From contig NZ_KB892438.1 of the NCBI RefSeq assembly GCF_000373805.1, positions 236,018 through 300,017 of the forward strand: DNA of 64,000 bases. The letters run 5' to 3'. Position 1 is the stretch's first letter. Every line of letters starts with the position of its first letter. The translations under genes and the position numbers were made by a program. The DNA is from Corynebacterium pilosum DSM 20521 = CIP 103422. Its GTDB lineage: Bacteria > Actinomycetota > Actinomycetes > Mycobacteriales > Mycobacteriaceae. Below the pieces are notes generated by a model that had not been told where the DNA came from, searched no databases, and worked only from the letters and a program-made list of their open reading frames with translations. This document shows positions 8,739 to 18,169 of this stretch, piece by piece.

Positions 8739-9584
8739 ATGAATGCTCCCATTTCCTATCTGACTGACATGGACGGCGTCCTCATCAAAGAGGGCGAGCT
8801 GATCCCCGGCGCCGACGCTTTCATCGAGGCGCTGCGCGATAACAATATTCGCTTCATGGTGTTGACGAATAACGCGATGAGTACCCAGCGCGATCTGTCG
8901 GCGCGCTTAGCGACGATGGGCCTGGATATTCCGGAGAACAATATCTGGAGCTCTGCTGCCGCCACCGCCAGCTACCTGTCTTCGCAGGTACCGGTGTCCA
9001 CGGCCTATGTGATTGGCGAGACCGGGTTGACCACTGCGATGCATGAGTCTGGGTGGATCTTTACGGATAATGATCCGGAGTTTGTGGTGCTGGGTGAAAC
9101 GCGGACCTATTCTTTCGAGGCGATCACCACTGCGTGCAACCTGATCATTGGTGGTGCGCGTTTCATCTGTACTAACCCTGATGTCACGGCGCCTGGTCCG
9201 CAGGGTGTGCTGCCTGCGACGGGTGCGGTGGCCGCGATGATTACGGCGGTGACTGGGAAGGAGCCGTACTATATCGGCAAGCCAAACCCGGTGATGATGC
9301 GTTCTGCTCTCAACCACATCGGCGCCCATTCTGAGCGCGCCGTGATGATTGGCGACCGGATGGATACGGACGTGAAGTCTGGCCTAGAGGCCGGCATGCG
9401 CACGATTCTTGTGCGCTCAGGCATTTCCGACGACGCCGAGATCCAGCGCTACCCCTACCGCCCCACCACCACTATTGGTTCAGTAGGCGACTTGGCGGAT
9501 CACATCTTGGACCCGTTCGGGGACGGCCACTATATCAACATGGCCAACCGTGGCGACGAGTACCAGGACTCCCACTCCGACTAG
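8739..9584 (+). CDS. HAD-IIA family hydrolase, NagD-like
   Basis: 281-residue HAD phosphatase of the IIA (NagD/PNPP) group. Motif I is SYLTDMDGVLIKEGE, motif II is MVLTNNAMS, the large C2-type cap lies between II and III, motif III Lys is in YYIGKPNPVMM, and motif IV is VMIGDRMDTDVKSG. Members dephosphorylate nucleotides or sugar phosphates; the physiological substrate here is unknown. It is downstream of the acyl carrier protein gene on the same strand. Confidence 0.92.
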   Translation: MNAPISYLTDMDGVLIKEGELIPGADAFIEALRDNNIRFMVLTNNAMSTQRDLSARLATMGLDIPENNIWSSAAATASYLSSQVPVSTAYVIGETGLTTAMHESGWIFTDNDPEFVVLGETRTYSFEAITTACNLIIGGARFICTNPDVTAPGPQGVLPATGAVAAMITAVTGKEPYYIGKPNPVMMRSALNHIGAHSERAVMIGDRMDTDVKSGLEAGMRTILVRSGISDDAEIQRYPYRPTTTIGSVGDLADHILDPFGDGHYINMANRGDEYQDSHSD

Positions 9585-9593
9585 GCCTGGTAC

Positions 9594-9953
9594 TTAGGCC
9601 TCCACCACGCTGGCGCGGAAGCCGTAGTCGTGTGCCAGCTGCTCGAGCGCTGCGGTGAATTCGGATGCCTCGGGAGCCGTGATGACTTCGCGGCAGCGCA
9701 ACCCGCGGGCGCCAAAAGTGGTGGTGTCGCGCTGCCAGCGGGTGAACCAGGTGATGTCCCAGATGTCGATGCCTGGGGTGTTCTCTATTTCTGCTGGTGG
9801 CAGGTAGTCGGCCATGAGGTTTTCGACGGTGCCGCGCAGGTGTACGGGCATGCCGGTGATCTGCAGGACGTAGGTGCGCTGCTGCGCTGCGTAGTGGTGC
9901 TCCGCCTCGTCCGTGATCCTCGCGGGGGCAGGTGCGGCCAAAGTGGTGGTCAT
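9594..9953 (-). CDS. Hypothetical protein
   Basis: 119 residues starting MTTTLAAPAPARITDEAEHH, with GGAGGGA suitably placed before ATG 9953. Rich in Glu and aromatic residues (GIDIWDITWFTRW); no signal peptide or TM helix. I do not recognise the family. An upstream in-frame start at 9995 would add a poorly coding leader and ignore this ribosome site. It converges on the HAD-IIA gene with 9 bases between stops. Confidence 0.7.
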   Translation of the reverse strand: MTTTLAAPAPARITDEAEHHYAAQQRTYVLQITGMPVHLRGTVENLMADYLPPAEIENTPGIDIWDITWFTRWQRDTTTFGARGLRCREVITAPEASEFTAALEQLAHDYGFRASVVEA

Positions 9954-10201
9954 GTGGGGATCCCTCCGTAAAAGAAGTAGGCACAGATGCCACATCCCGC
10001 ACGAAGCATGGCGGGATGCGTTTCTATGAGACGAGGTTCGTCTTCCCCAACGGCCTCAATAATCTCACTGTTGTGGTTTCGATTCTGGCTTCACTCCCAC
10101 CCCATCGGCAACCCTAAAGTTGCACTTCATCCCCCGTTTATTCAACCTTCACTTGAGGTTGAGCGCGCGATTTTTGCGCGACGCACTCGTCGTAACGCGC
10201 G

Positions 10202-10207
10202 TACGGT
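10202..10207 (+). promoter_or_regulatory. -10 box of a leaderless gabD transcript
   Basis: TACGGT is followed by 7 bases and ATG 10215, with no Shine-Dalgarno sequence. The 260-bp spacer upstream (9954-10214) otherwise shows only a GC-rich inverted repeat near 10165-10190 and no gene. Confidence 0.55.
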
Positions 10208-10214
10208 GGGGGCC

Positions 10215-11693
10215 ATGAGCAATCACAAAGACAAACTTCAAGAGATCGTGAACAAGGTAGACACCCGCCTCTACATCGGCGGCCAGTGGCGCGAGGGCTC
10301 GACCGGCGAGACCTTCGACGTCATTAACCCCGCCACCGGCGACACCTTAGCAACCATGGCATCGGCGACCTCTGACGACGCCGTTGCAGCCCTCGACGCA
10401 GCATGCGCCGTACAGAAGGACTGGGCGCGCACCGCCCCGCGCGAGCGCGCCGAGATCCTGCGCTGCGCCTACGAGTTAGTCATCGAACGCACCGAAGACT
10501 TCGCCACCTTAATGACCGCCGAAATGGGCAAGCCCTACGCCGAAGCCGAAGGCGAGGTGACCTACGGCGCCGAATTCCTGCGCTGGTTCTCCGAAGAAGC
10601 GGTGCGCCTCAAGGGCGAAACCTTCGAGATCCCCGAAGGCGGCAACCGCGTGATCACCCAGCGCAAGCCGGTCGGACCCTGCCTGCTGATTACGCCGTGG
10701 AACTTCCCGCTGGCGATGGCCACCCGCAAGGTCGGCCCCGCCGTGGCCGCCGGCTGCACGATGGTGCTCAAGCCCGCGAAGCTCACCCCGCTGACCGCGC
10801 AATACTTCGTCCAGACCATGGTCGAGGCCGGCCTTCCAGAGGGCGTGCTCAACATCGTCGCCTCCAACTCCGCCTCCTCCATCTCGGAGCCACTGATGGC
10901 CGATAAGCGCCTGCGCAAAGTCTCCTTTACCGGCTCCACCGCCGTGGGCAAGCAGCTGCTCAAGGGTGCTGCCGACAACGTGCTGCGCACCTCCATGGAG
11001 CTGGGCGGCAACGCACCGCTGCTCGTTTTCGACGACGCTGACCTCGACGCCGCCGTCGACGGTGCCATGTCCGCCAAGATGCGCAATATCGGCGAGGCCT
11101 GCACCGCCGCCAACCGCCTCATCGTCCACGAGTCCATCGCAGAAGAGTTCTCGAAGAAGCTCGCTGACCGCTTCCGCGAACTGAACGTGGGCAACGGCCT
11201 GGACGAGGGCGTGGATGTCGGCCCGCTCGTCGAAAAGTCCGCCGTGGAGAACGTGCAGGAGCTTGTCGACGACGCCCTGGAACTGGGGGCCACTGCCACG
11301 GTCGGTGGATCCCGCATCGAGGGCGACGGCTTCTTCTTTGAACCCACCGTGCTAACCAAAGTGCCCACCCAGGCGCGCGTGTTCAACGAGGAAATTTTTG
11401 GGCCCGTCGCCCCCATCTACACCTTCGCCGACGAAGAGTCCGCCTACGAGATGGCCAACGACACCGAATACGGCCTCGCCGCCTACGTGTTCACCAAGGA
11501 CTCCGGACGCTTGTTCCGCGCCTCCGAGGCTTTAGAGTTCGGCATGGTCGGCTACAACGTCGGTGTCACCTCCAACGCGGCGGCACCTTTCGGCGGTGTC
11601 AAGCACTCCGGCCTGGGCCGCGAAGGTGGCGCCGAGGGCATCGAAGAGTACACCGAGCTGCAGTACATCGGGTTCAAGGACCCGTACGCTTAG
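10215..11693 (+). CDS. gabD: NAD(P)-dependent succinate-semialdehyde dehydrogenase
   Basis: 492-residue aldehyde dehydrogenase of the succinate-semialdehyde class, oxidising succinate semialdehyde to succinate. Visible motifs: cofactor region ITPWNFPLAMATRKVGPA, SFTGSTAVGKQL, the general base Glu in MELGGNAPLLVF (near residue 260), the nucleophile Cys in NIGEACTAANRL (near residue 294), and the C-terminal GGVKHSGLGREGG. I use ATG 10215 at the leaderless promoter; an open frame runs upstream to 9987 but is non-coding in character. No aminotransferase or GABA permease gene is adjacent. Confidence 0.9.
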   Translation: MSNHKDKLQEIVNKVDTRLYIGGQWREGSTGETFDVINPATGDTLATMASATSDDAVAALDAACAVQKDWARTAPRERAEILRCAYELVIERTEDFATLMTAEMGKPYAEAEGEVTYGAEFLRWFSEEAVRLKGETFEIPEGGNRVITQRKPVGPCLLITPWNFPLAMATRKVGPAVAAGCTMVLKPAKLTPLTAQYFVQTMVEAGLPEGVLNIVASNSASSISEPLMADKRLRKVSFTGSTAVGKQLLKGAADNVLRTSMELGGNAPLLVFDDADLDAAVDGAMSAKMRNIGEACTAANRLIVHESIAEEFSKKLADRFRELNVGNGLDEGVDVGPLVEKSAVENVQELVDDALELGATATVGGSRIEGDGFFFEPTVLTKVPTQARVFNEEIFGPVAPIYTFADEESAYEMANDTEYGLAAYVFTKDSGRLFRASEALEFGMVGYNVGVTSNAAAPFGGVKHSGLGREGGAEGIEEYTELQYIGFKDPYA

Positions 11694-11703
11694 CCCCGAG
11701 AAG

Positions 11704-12531
11704 TTAGCTGGCGAGCATCTCGTCGATAAGCGCCGTGTTCGTCTCCTGCCACAAAGGCTTGGCCCAGTCGCCGAATTTTTCGTCGGTCAGGCAGACCATG
11801 CCGGTACCGGCGAGTTCGTGCTCGCTCCACGCGGGGATCAGCCAGGCATAGGAGCCGCGCATGCCGAAGTGGCCGACGGTATCGGCGGGCATGTTGTCGC
11901 CCGTCCAGTGCGGTGACTTCTCGCCTTTGATTTCGAAGCCCAGCCCCCACGGGTTGGGTTTTTGCATGCCGTAACCAGGGACGATGCCAATCAGGTCCGG
12001 GTATTGCACGGTAAAGGCCTCGCGCACGGTCTGCTCCGCAAGCAGCTTCGGCTCCAGCAGTTCCTGCAAAAATAGCGACATGTCGGCTACCGACGATCGC
12101 CCGTCATGGCCCGGCGAGCCCCAAATCTCCGTGTCTTTCATCCCCAACGGCTTGAACACGCCCTCGCGCGAATAGTTCTGGAAGGACATGCCGGTTTCTT
12201 CCTGCACGATATAGCCCAGCCACTCGAAGCCGGCGGAGGAATAAATGCGGCGCTCCTCCACGCCTTTGCGCACCTTCATCTCGCTCATCGCCACGCCAGA
12301 AGCGTGCGCAAGCAGGTGGCGCACCGTCGAGCCCTCGGGCCCGGCCGGGGTGTCCAGCTCGAACACGCCCTCCTCCACCGCCATCAAAAAGGCGTACGCG
12401 GCCAAGGGCTTGGTCACGCTCATCAGCTCGAAGACGCGGTCTTGATCACCGTAAGATGCCTCGTGCGTGCCGACGATCGCCGCCGCAACATTGTCGGGCG
12501 GCCATGATTCGAGGTGCTTGTGAAGATCCAT
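11704..12531 (-). CDS. Serine hydrolase, beta-lactamase/DD-peptidase fold
   Basis: 275-residue penicillin-binding/beta-lactamase family protein (EstB/class C-like). The SxxK active site is LMSVTKPLAAY near residue 40; the second motif is YSSAGFEWLG (Tyr-Ser-Ser in place of Tyr-Ser-Asn); the third motif position has HFGMRGSYAW instead of K-T-G. No signal peptide, so an intracellular esterase is more likely than a cell-wall enzyme. The start is ATG 12531, seven bases after a TAGGAT box; a GTG six bases upstream is an alternative. Confidence 0.85.
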   Translation of the reverse strand: MDLHKHLESWPPDNVAAAIVGTHEASYGDQDRVFELMSVTKPLAAYAFLMAVEEGVFELDTPAGPEGSTVRHLLAHASGVAMSEMKVRKGVEERRIYSSAGFEWLGYIVQEETGMSFQNYSREGVFKPLGMKDTEIWGSPGHDGRSSVADMSLFLQELLEPKLLAEQTVREAFTVQYPDLIGIVPGYGMQKPNPWGLGFEIKGEKSPHWTGDNMPADTVGHFGMRGSYAWLIPAWSEHELAGTGMVCLTDEKFGDWAKPLWQETNTALIDEMLAS

Positions 12532-12538
12532 GCCCACG

Positions 12539-12544
12539 ATCCTA
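12539..12544 (-). promoter_or_regulatory. -10 box of a leaderless serine hydrolase transcript
   Basis: On the minus strand TAGGAT is followed by 7 bases and ATG 12531. No Shine-Dalgarno sequence is present. Confidence 0.5.
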
Positions 12545-12561
12545 GCCTGCGTGGAGAGCGC

Positions 12562-13548
12562 CTAGTCCTTGTGCTTGGCTGAGTCCTCGGTGGCGTCGGT
12601 GTCTTCGTCGTTGGAGTCTTTTGTGCCCAGCGTCCACTGTTCGTCCGAATCGGTCCGGGCGTCGTCGTCAAGCAAGACGTCCAACGCGTCCTCGAACTCC
12701 TGGCGTTCCTCCGCGGCGGTCTTTTCGGCCTGATCGGCGCTCTGTGGCGTTTCCTCATCGCCCTGGCGGCGCTTGCGTCGTTGCAAATCTTTCTCCATTT
12801 GCTCATGCCTCCAGCTGCGCACGCGCGAAGGCTCGATGCGCCTACCGACGCGACGGCCGCGGTCTTCTGCCAGCTTCATCAACTCGCGGACCTGAGAGGC
12901 CGTCATGTTCACCGGGGCGAAATCCGAACGCGCGGGGATATACCAACCGCGCCAGTAGGACAACATGGCCAAGGCGATGGCGAAGAGTGGTGAGATCGCC
13001 ATGCCCAGCAGGTTCAGGCCGAAGGCGTCAAAAATCACCATGGACACCGCAGAGACCAGGGCGGGCACCGCGTAGAGCTGCTGGGAGGTGAAGATGCTGG
13101 GAACGCTGCCGATCACGACGTCGCGAACCATGCCACCGCCGACGGCCGTGACCACCCCCATGAACACGCACGCGACCACCGGCAGGTTATAACTCAGCGC
13201 CTTCACGCAGCCGGTGACGGCCCAAAAGCCTAAGACGATGGCGTCGGCGTGGAACTTGAACAGTTCCCACAGCTTGCCTTTGAAATCGGTGAGCGCCGCG
13301 ACCAGCGCGCCGCCGAACGCGAGGATCAGGTATTCCTCGTTCGCCATGGCGGCCACCGTCCCCTGGCCGATCATCATGTCGCGTAAAATACCGCCACCCA
13401 GTGCGGTAAATAGCGAGAGGAATAAAAACCCGATGATGTCGAAGTTACGCTTGCGCGCAATCGTGCCGCCGACGATTCCCATGAGGAATACGCCGGCGAG
13501 GTCAAGAAATCGATACAGAGCTTGAACGTTAGGTGCGAGATCTTCCAC
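12562..13548 (-). CDS. TRIC-type cation channel family protein (UPF0126)
   Basis: 328-residue integral membrane protein with about seven TM segments in the first 210 residues and a charged cytoplasmic tail of about 115 residues. The two internal repeats carry the family motif GGGILRD and GGGMVRD. Bacterial TRIC homologues form trimeric monovalent-cation channels. The acidic/basic C-terminal tail (RRKRRQGDEE, DALDVLLDDDARTD) is an extension not found in short homologues. GTG 13548 is chosen because TACACT lies 7 bases upstream (leaderless); an upstream frame to 13584 would overlap that box. Confidence 0.85.
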   Translation of the reverse strand: MEDLAPNVQALYRFLDLAGVFLMGIVGGTIARKRNFDIIGFLFLSLFTALGGGILRDMMIGQGTVAAMANEEYLILAFGGALVAALTDFKGKLWELFKFHADAIVLGFWAVTGCVKALSYNLPVVACVFMGVVTAVGGGMVRDVVIGSVPSIFTSQQLYAVPALVSAVSMVIFDAFGLNLLGMAISPLFAIALAMLSYWRGWYIPARSDFAPVNMTASQVRELMKLAEDRGRRVGRRIEPSRVRSWRHEQMEKDLQRRKRRQGDEETPQSADQAEKTAAEERQEFEDALDVLLDDDARTDSDEQWTLGTKDSNDEDTDATEDSAKHKD

Positions 13549-13599
13549 GCATACCAGTGTAAGGGTGCCGCCGAAAGGTGGCACGAAGTGGTCTTCGGG

Positions 13600-15084
13600 C
13601 TAACGCACGTCGACGAACTTCTTCAGCACCCAGGAGCGCACCGCGATCAGCGCAAGCCCGATCACGATGGCAAGCACGCCGATGGTGATAAAGAAAGAGC
13701 GCTCCGCATCGGCAGAGGTTGGGTCATAGAACCCGCCCAGGGTGCCCGAGAGCGCGGTACCAGCGGAGACGGCCATCAGCCACACCGCGAACAGGCGAGA
13801 TTCGAAAGCTTGGGGTGCCACCTTCGTCGCCAAGCTATTGCCCACCGGCGACAGCAAAAGCTCACCCATGGTGAACAGGAACAGTATCCATACGACGACC
13901 CACAGCGGCGTGGAGTTCTCCCCACCACCAGCGAAAGGCAGGAAGAAGAATAGCGAGCAGCCGATGATGATATTGGCCACGCCGAACTTCACCGGCGAGG
14001 ACCACTGGCGCTTGCCCAGCTTCGTCCACATCGCGGCGAACACGCCCGAGAAAATGATGATGAAGATCGGGTTGAAGGACTGCACCTGGCCCGGCTGCAG
14101 CTCAATGCCGAAGAAGTTGCGGTCCAGGCGCTGGTCCGAGTACACGGCCAGGATGGTGAACTGGGACTGGAAGATCGCGAAGAACGCGATGCCACCGATC
14201 AGCAGCGGGATGTAGCCCACCAGCCGCGACTTCTCCAGCGGCGTGGTCAGCTCAGAGTTGTACATCTGGACCAGCAACACCACGATCGCAGCCACCGCAA
14301 TGATGGCAGTAATCGTCGATAGCCACTCCACGCGCACCACACCCGTGGCGATCAGCGAGACAGCAACCACGACCAGCACCAGGGCGCCAACGCCCCACTT
14401 CCAGTAGTCGGAAGCCGGCAGCGGGTTGGGCACCTTGTGGCCGGCCTCTTTGATCGTCGTCTTGCGCATGCCCATGTACTGCAGCAGGCCGATCGCCATA
14501 CCGACCGCCGCCAGACCAAAGCCCCAGTGGAAACCGGCCATGCCGAAGACCCAGCCGGTCAGCAGCGGGCCAAACAGGGCGCCGATGTTCACGCCCATGT
14601 AGAAGATGGAGAAGCCCGCGTCACGACGAGGGTCCTCGCGCGAGTACAGCTGGCCAAGCACCACCTGGGCCGACGTCTTCACACCACCGGAACCCAGCGC
14701 GATGGACACCAGGCCCAGTGCCAGACCAAGGTAGCTAGGGATCACCGCAAGCAGAATGTGGCCCACCATCACGATGACCGCCGACCACATCAAGGTGCGC
14801 TCCGGGCCGAGGATGCGGTCCGACACCCAGGAGGCCACCAGCGAGCACATGTACACCAGCCCGCCATAGGCGCCGACAATCGACAGCGCCTGGGCCTCGC
14901 TCATCCCTAAACCGCCCTCGCTGACGGAATAGTAGAGGTAGAACGCGAGGATCGACTGCATGCCGTAGAAACTGAAACGCTCCCACAGCTCCACGCCGAA
15001 CAGGTTCGCGAGCCCCCACGGCTGACCAAAGAACCGCTTCTCTTCGCCGCCCGCTCGCGTGGACGGATCAATCACACTACTCAT
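13600..15084 (-). CDS. POT/PTR family proton-dependent oligopeptide transporter
   Basis: 494-residue transporter with about 14 hydrophobic segments. The signature VELWERFSFYGMQSILAFY contains the ExxERFxYYG-type motif of TM1 that couples protons to peptide uptake; GGVKTSAQVVLGQLYSRED matches the second PTR signature region. It should import di- and tripeptides through the cytoplasmic membrane. It is followed by the TRIC gene on the same strand and is divergent from codA. Confidence 0.92.
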   Translation of the reverse strand: MSSVIDPSTRAGGEEKRFFGQPWGLANLFGVELWERFSFYGMQSILAFYLYYSVSEGGLGMSEAQALSIVGAYGGLVYMCSLVASWVSDRILGPERTLMWSAVIVMVGHILLAVIPSYLGLALGLVSIALGSGGVKTSAQVVLGQLYSREDPRRDAGFSIFYMGVNIGALFGPLLTGWVFGMAGFHWGFGLAAVGMAIGLLQYMGMRKTTIKEAGHKVPNPLPASDYWKWGVGALVLVVVAVSLIATGVVRVEWLSTITAIIAVAAIVVLLVQMYNSELTTPLEKSRLVGYIPLLIGGIAFFAIFQSQFTILAVYSDQRLDRNFFGIELQPGQVQSFNPIFIIIFSGVFAAMWTKLGKRQWSSPVKFGVANIIIGCSLFFFLPFAGGGENSTPLWVVVWILFLFTMGELLLSPVGNSLATKVAPQAFESRLFAVWLMAVSAGTALSGTLGGFYDPTSADAERSFFITIGVLAIVIGLALIAVRSWVLKKFVDVR

Positions 15085-15196
15085 TCCTCAATATTTACTC
15101 TTCAAACATTAAAAGGCCTATTCCTCACACGCCCGCCACCCCACACACTTTTCGCTACAGTGCCTACTAAACACCCCTTGCACGAAAGGACCCACC

Positions 15197-16486
15197 ATGC
15201 TGATCACCAACGCCCGCCTGCCCAAACACGACGGCCTCTGGGATATCAGCATCGAGGGGACCAGGATCTCGTCGATAAGCGAATCCTCAAGCCAGACCCC
15301 GCGCGACCCGCAGGTGGGCGACGAAAACACGCCCAGCCCCCAAGTCGAGTTCTCGGGCGAGCGTATCGACGCCGCCGGACGCCTTGTCGCGCCGCAATTC
15401 ATCGAGGCGCACGTGCACCTTGATTACGCGAACACCAATGGGATTCCGCGGCCGAACCACTCCGGCACGCTCTTTGAGGCGATCGAGATTTGGGGCGAGC
15501 GCAAAGACGGTGGCCTGCACAAACAGGAAACGATTTATAACAACGCCAAGCAGGCCGCGCTGTCCGCGATGAGCCACGGCGTGGGCTATATCCGCACACA
15601 TGTGGACGTCACCGACCCCACCTTTGCCGGCCTGGACGCGCTGGTGCAGCTGCGCGAGGACCTGAAGGATCAGGTGTATATCGAGCTGGTCGCCTTCCCC
15701 CAAAACGGGATGTACGCCTATGAAGGCGGCGCGGCGCTGGTCGAGCAAGCGCTGGAGCGCGGGGCGAGCGTGGTCGGCGGGATCCCCCACTTGGAACCCA
15801 CGCGCGAGCTGGGTGTCCAGTCCGTGAAGCATGCCTTTGATCTTGCCGAAAAGTTCGGCGCGCGGGTGGATATCCACTGCGATGAGATCGATGACCCGCA
15901 GTCCCGATTCGTGGAGGTCATGGCCGCCGAGACCACTCAAAGGTCCATGCAGGAGCACGCCAACGTCTCCCACGCGGTGGCGATGAGCTACTACAACCCC
16001 GGCTACATGCAGCGCCTGCTGCCGAAACTGCGCGAATCGCAAGTCACTTTTGCCGTGTGCCCGAATGAGAACCTGCACCTGCAGGGCCGCGGTTGGCAGA
16101 ACCCTGTCCCGCGCGGTGTGGCCCCGGTGCGCGAGCTGACGGAGCAGATGATCCCGGTGGCGTTTTGCCAGGATTCCATGGCGGACCCTTTCTATCCGCT
16201 GGGTAATGGGGATTTGATGCGCATCGTCGATACTGGCCTGCACGTTTCCCACATGCTCACCCCGCAGCACATGGATTCCTGCTTGGACTTCATCACCACC
16301 AACCCCGCCTATAATTTGGGCATTACGGATCACTATGGCATTGAGCCCGGCAAGGACGCCTCCCTTGTGATCATCGACGCCGCCACCCAGCAGGAGGTGC
16401 TGCGCCAGGGCTCCACCATCGTCTATTCCATGCACAAGGGCCGCGAGATCTTCCGCGCGAAGCCGGCAGAGGTAACCTGGGCCTAA
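15197..16486 (+). CDS. codA: Cytosine deaminase-type amidohydrolase
   Basis: 429-residue amidohydrolase of the cytosine deaminase group. Metal and catalytic residues in order: EAHVHLDYAN (His pair near residues 71-73), the substrate loop HSGTLFEAIEIWGERK, HCDEIDDPQSRF (near 226), and QDSMADPFYPLGNGD (Asp near 325). It would convert cytosine to uracil, or deaminate a related pyrimidine or triazine. GAAAGGA precedes ATG 15197. No codB-type permease gene is adjacent; the next gene, a GNAT acetyltransferase, starts 2 bases after the stop. Confidence 0.88.
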   Translation: MLITNARLPKHDGLWDISIEGTRISSISESSSQTPRDPQVGDENTPSPQVEFSGERIDAAGRLVAPQFIEAHVHLDYANTNGIPRPNHSGTLFEAIEIWGERKDGGLHKQETIYNNAKQAALSAMSHGVGYIRTHVDVTDPTFAGLDALVQLREDLKDQVYIELVAFPQNGMYAYEGGAALVEQALERGASVVGGIPHLEPTRELGVQSVKHAFDLAEKFGARVDIHCDEIDDPQSRFVEVMAAETTQRSMQEHANVSHAVAMSYYNPGYMQRLLPKLRESQVTFAVCPNENLHLQGRGWQNPVPRGVAPVRELTEQMIPVAFCQDSMADPFYPLGNGDLMRIVDTGLHVSHMLTPQHMDSCLDFITTNPAYNLGITDHYGIEPGKDASLVIIDAATQQEVLRQGSTIVYSMHKGREIFRAKPAEVTWA

Positions 16487-16487
16487 T

Positions 16488-17090
16488 ATGCAGATTCGTG
16501 ATTTCCAACCATCCGACACCCCATTCGTCTTCGACCTAATCAACGAGGGTTTCCACGTCGATCACCGCTTCAGCTCGCGCGTGGGCACCTTCCTAGACAT
16601 TTACCTCAATTCCGCCACTTTGAGCGCCACGCATTTCCGCATTGCGCTTATCGACGATCAGCCTGCAGGATTGTTGATCGGCCGCATTAAGGGGGATCCG
16701 GTGTTGCCGGGCCGGTTGAGGAAAATGGGTGCGATCGTGCGGGACTTGGCGCGCATTGTGCCTGTGTTTGCGCGCGAATGGCCCGGTATTAAGGACTGGC
16801 TGACCGAGATGATTGTGTCCTTTGGCCTAATGCGCGATATGCAGGCACGCAATATCGAGCCGGACAATGAGGTGATTCTGTTCGTCGTTGGCTCTGAGAC
16901 CCGTGGCAGTGGCGTTGGCAAGGCACTGTTCCAAGAGTTTGGGGAAAAGGCCGGCGAGTTCTATTTGTACACCGATTCCCTGTGCACCTGGCCGTTCTAT
17001 GAGAAGCGCGGAATGAGGCGAGTGGCCCAAGCCCGGCGCGATTCCCCGCTTTATGAGGACCCCGTGGACCACTTCATCTACGCGTACTAA
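16488..17090 (+). CDS. GNAT-family N-acetyltransferase
   Basis: 200-residue protein starting one base after the codA stop codon, so translation is probably coupled. The acetyl-CoA binding region is NEVILFVVGSETRGSGVGKA (R/Q-x-x-G-x-G/A motif), followed by helix LFQEFGEKAGEFYLYTD and the terminal beta strand FYEKRGMRRVAQ. An insertion at residues 70-115 is longer than in minimal GNAT domains. Substrate unknown. Confidence 0.83.
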   Translation: MQIRDFQPSDTPFVFDLINEGFHVDHRFSSRVGTFLDIYLNSATLSATHFRIALIDDQPAGLLIGRIKGDPVLPGRLRKMGAIVRDLARIVPVFAREWPGIKDWLTEMIVSFGLMRDMQARNIEPDNEVILFVVGSETRGSGVGKALFQEFGEKAGEFYLYTDSLCTWPFYEKRGMRRVAQARRDSPLYEDPVDHFIYAY

Positions 17091-17102
17091 CCCCGCCCGC
17101 GC

Positions 17103-17163
17103 GATTTGGCCGACAAATCCTTCCCTTTTTCTAAAAATCGTTCGATTCGTCGGCCGAATGTGC
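17103..17163. repeat. Palindromic element, family 1, left of the DUF559 gene
   Basis: Hairpin with arms TTTGGCCGACAAAT (17105-17118) and ATTCGTCGGCCGAA (17145-17158). The side facing the gene continues GAATGTGC. A second copy at 18170-18229 lies in inverted orientation on the other side of the gene, with the same outer and inner ends. Confidence 0.8.
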
Positions 17164-17231
17164 TCTTTCCCGGCGCGCACCGAGTCTGTCAGTTAGATTG
17201 AGGAGACACGGATCAACGTTTCGGGGGAAAC

Positions 17232-18159
17232 ATGGGAAAAATCTATACACGGGAAGAACTGTGCGCTCATGTGGGCATCGGGGTGCGGGCGTTTCGGACC
17301 CTTTTGAGAAGCGGTGAGATCACCAAACTTGACCACGGCTTTTATGCCTTAGGTAGACTGAGCGCGAATGAATTCGCGGTCGCGTTGCTAAAGATCCACC
17401 CCGAATGGGTCCTGACCGGGGTGTCCGCCTACCAGTTCCATAACAAGGCGCGCCTCACCTTCCCTCTTCAATTTCGCGCGCCCAGGACCGTGAAAACGCG
17501 CTCAAACGCTAAATTTCGCGTGCGCGGGCACCGGCACACGGTTGCCACGCAATTCGGGCAGACCCGAGTGGTGCCGCCAATTGTTGCAGCCTGGGATGCC
17601 AGGGAGCAGATCTCCGCGCACGATTTGGCCGATTTCCTTGAAAACGCCTACGCAAAGAAGCAAGGCAAGCACAACCTTGAACTGCATTTGTCCTGGATGG
17701 GGCACGTGCCCAAAGACCTTCGCGCGTATATTTCGACCCTTTCCATCGGCACAGATAGTAAGACCGAGCGAAAGTTCTTTCACGCTCTAAAGCGTAGAGG
17801 CCTGGACTTTGAACAAAACGTGCTCATTGGCCCGTATATGTGGGACTTCCGGAGCAAAAGGTTCAAACGGCTATTGATTGAGATCGGGGCGTTAAAAAAC
17901 TCACCGCGATCTTTCCACCACTGCCGGGGAGAAGGCGCATATCAGGGACTCTTGGAAGCTCAACGATGCCGCCCTCAATGGCTATGTTGTTCTTCAATTC
18001 ACCGCGAAATGCATTGATGAAGAGCTGGAGCGCTGCCTCGACATGGTTGAGGACACCATTGCCGTCATGGAGGGTGCCTCCCCGCGGCGCGAATGGGCAC
18101 CGGTGTGGCGCTGGCATTCGTGGATACAAAGGCTCGACCGGTTCGGCTGGGCCGCCTAA
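17232..18159 (+). pseudogene. AbiEi-like / DUF559 (Vsr-like nuclease fold) gene, frameshifted
   Basis: One gene in two frames. The first 220 codons (MGKIYTREELCAHVGIGVRAF) give an N-terminal winged-helix of AbiEi type, then the start of a DUF559/Vsr-like domain (KRRGLDFEQNVLIGPYMWDF, RLLIEIG). The sequence shifts at a run of six A at 17894-17899; with five A the frame continues as KTHRDLSTTAGEKAHIRDSW and KLNDAALNGYVVLQFTA, ending RLDRFGWAA at the TAA 18157-18159. The restored product is about 308 residues, as expected for the family. These proteins combine a DNA-binding domain with a nuclease-like fold; some are called type IV antitoxins. Whether the shift is real or a read error is open. 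Two matching palindromes bracket the gene. Confidence 0.75.
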
Positions 18160-18169
18160 ACCACCAAAG

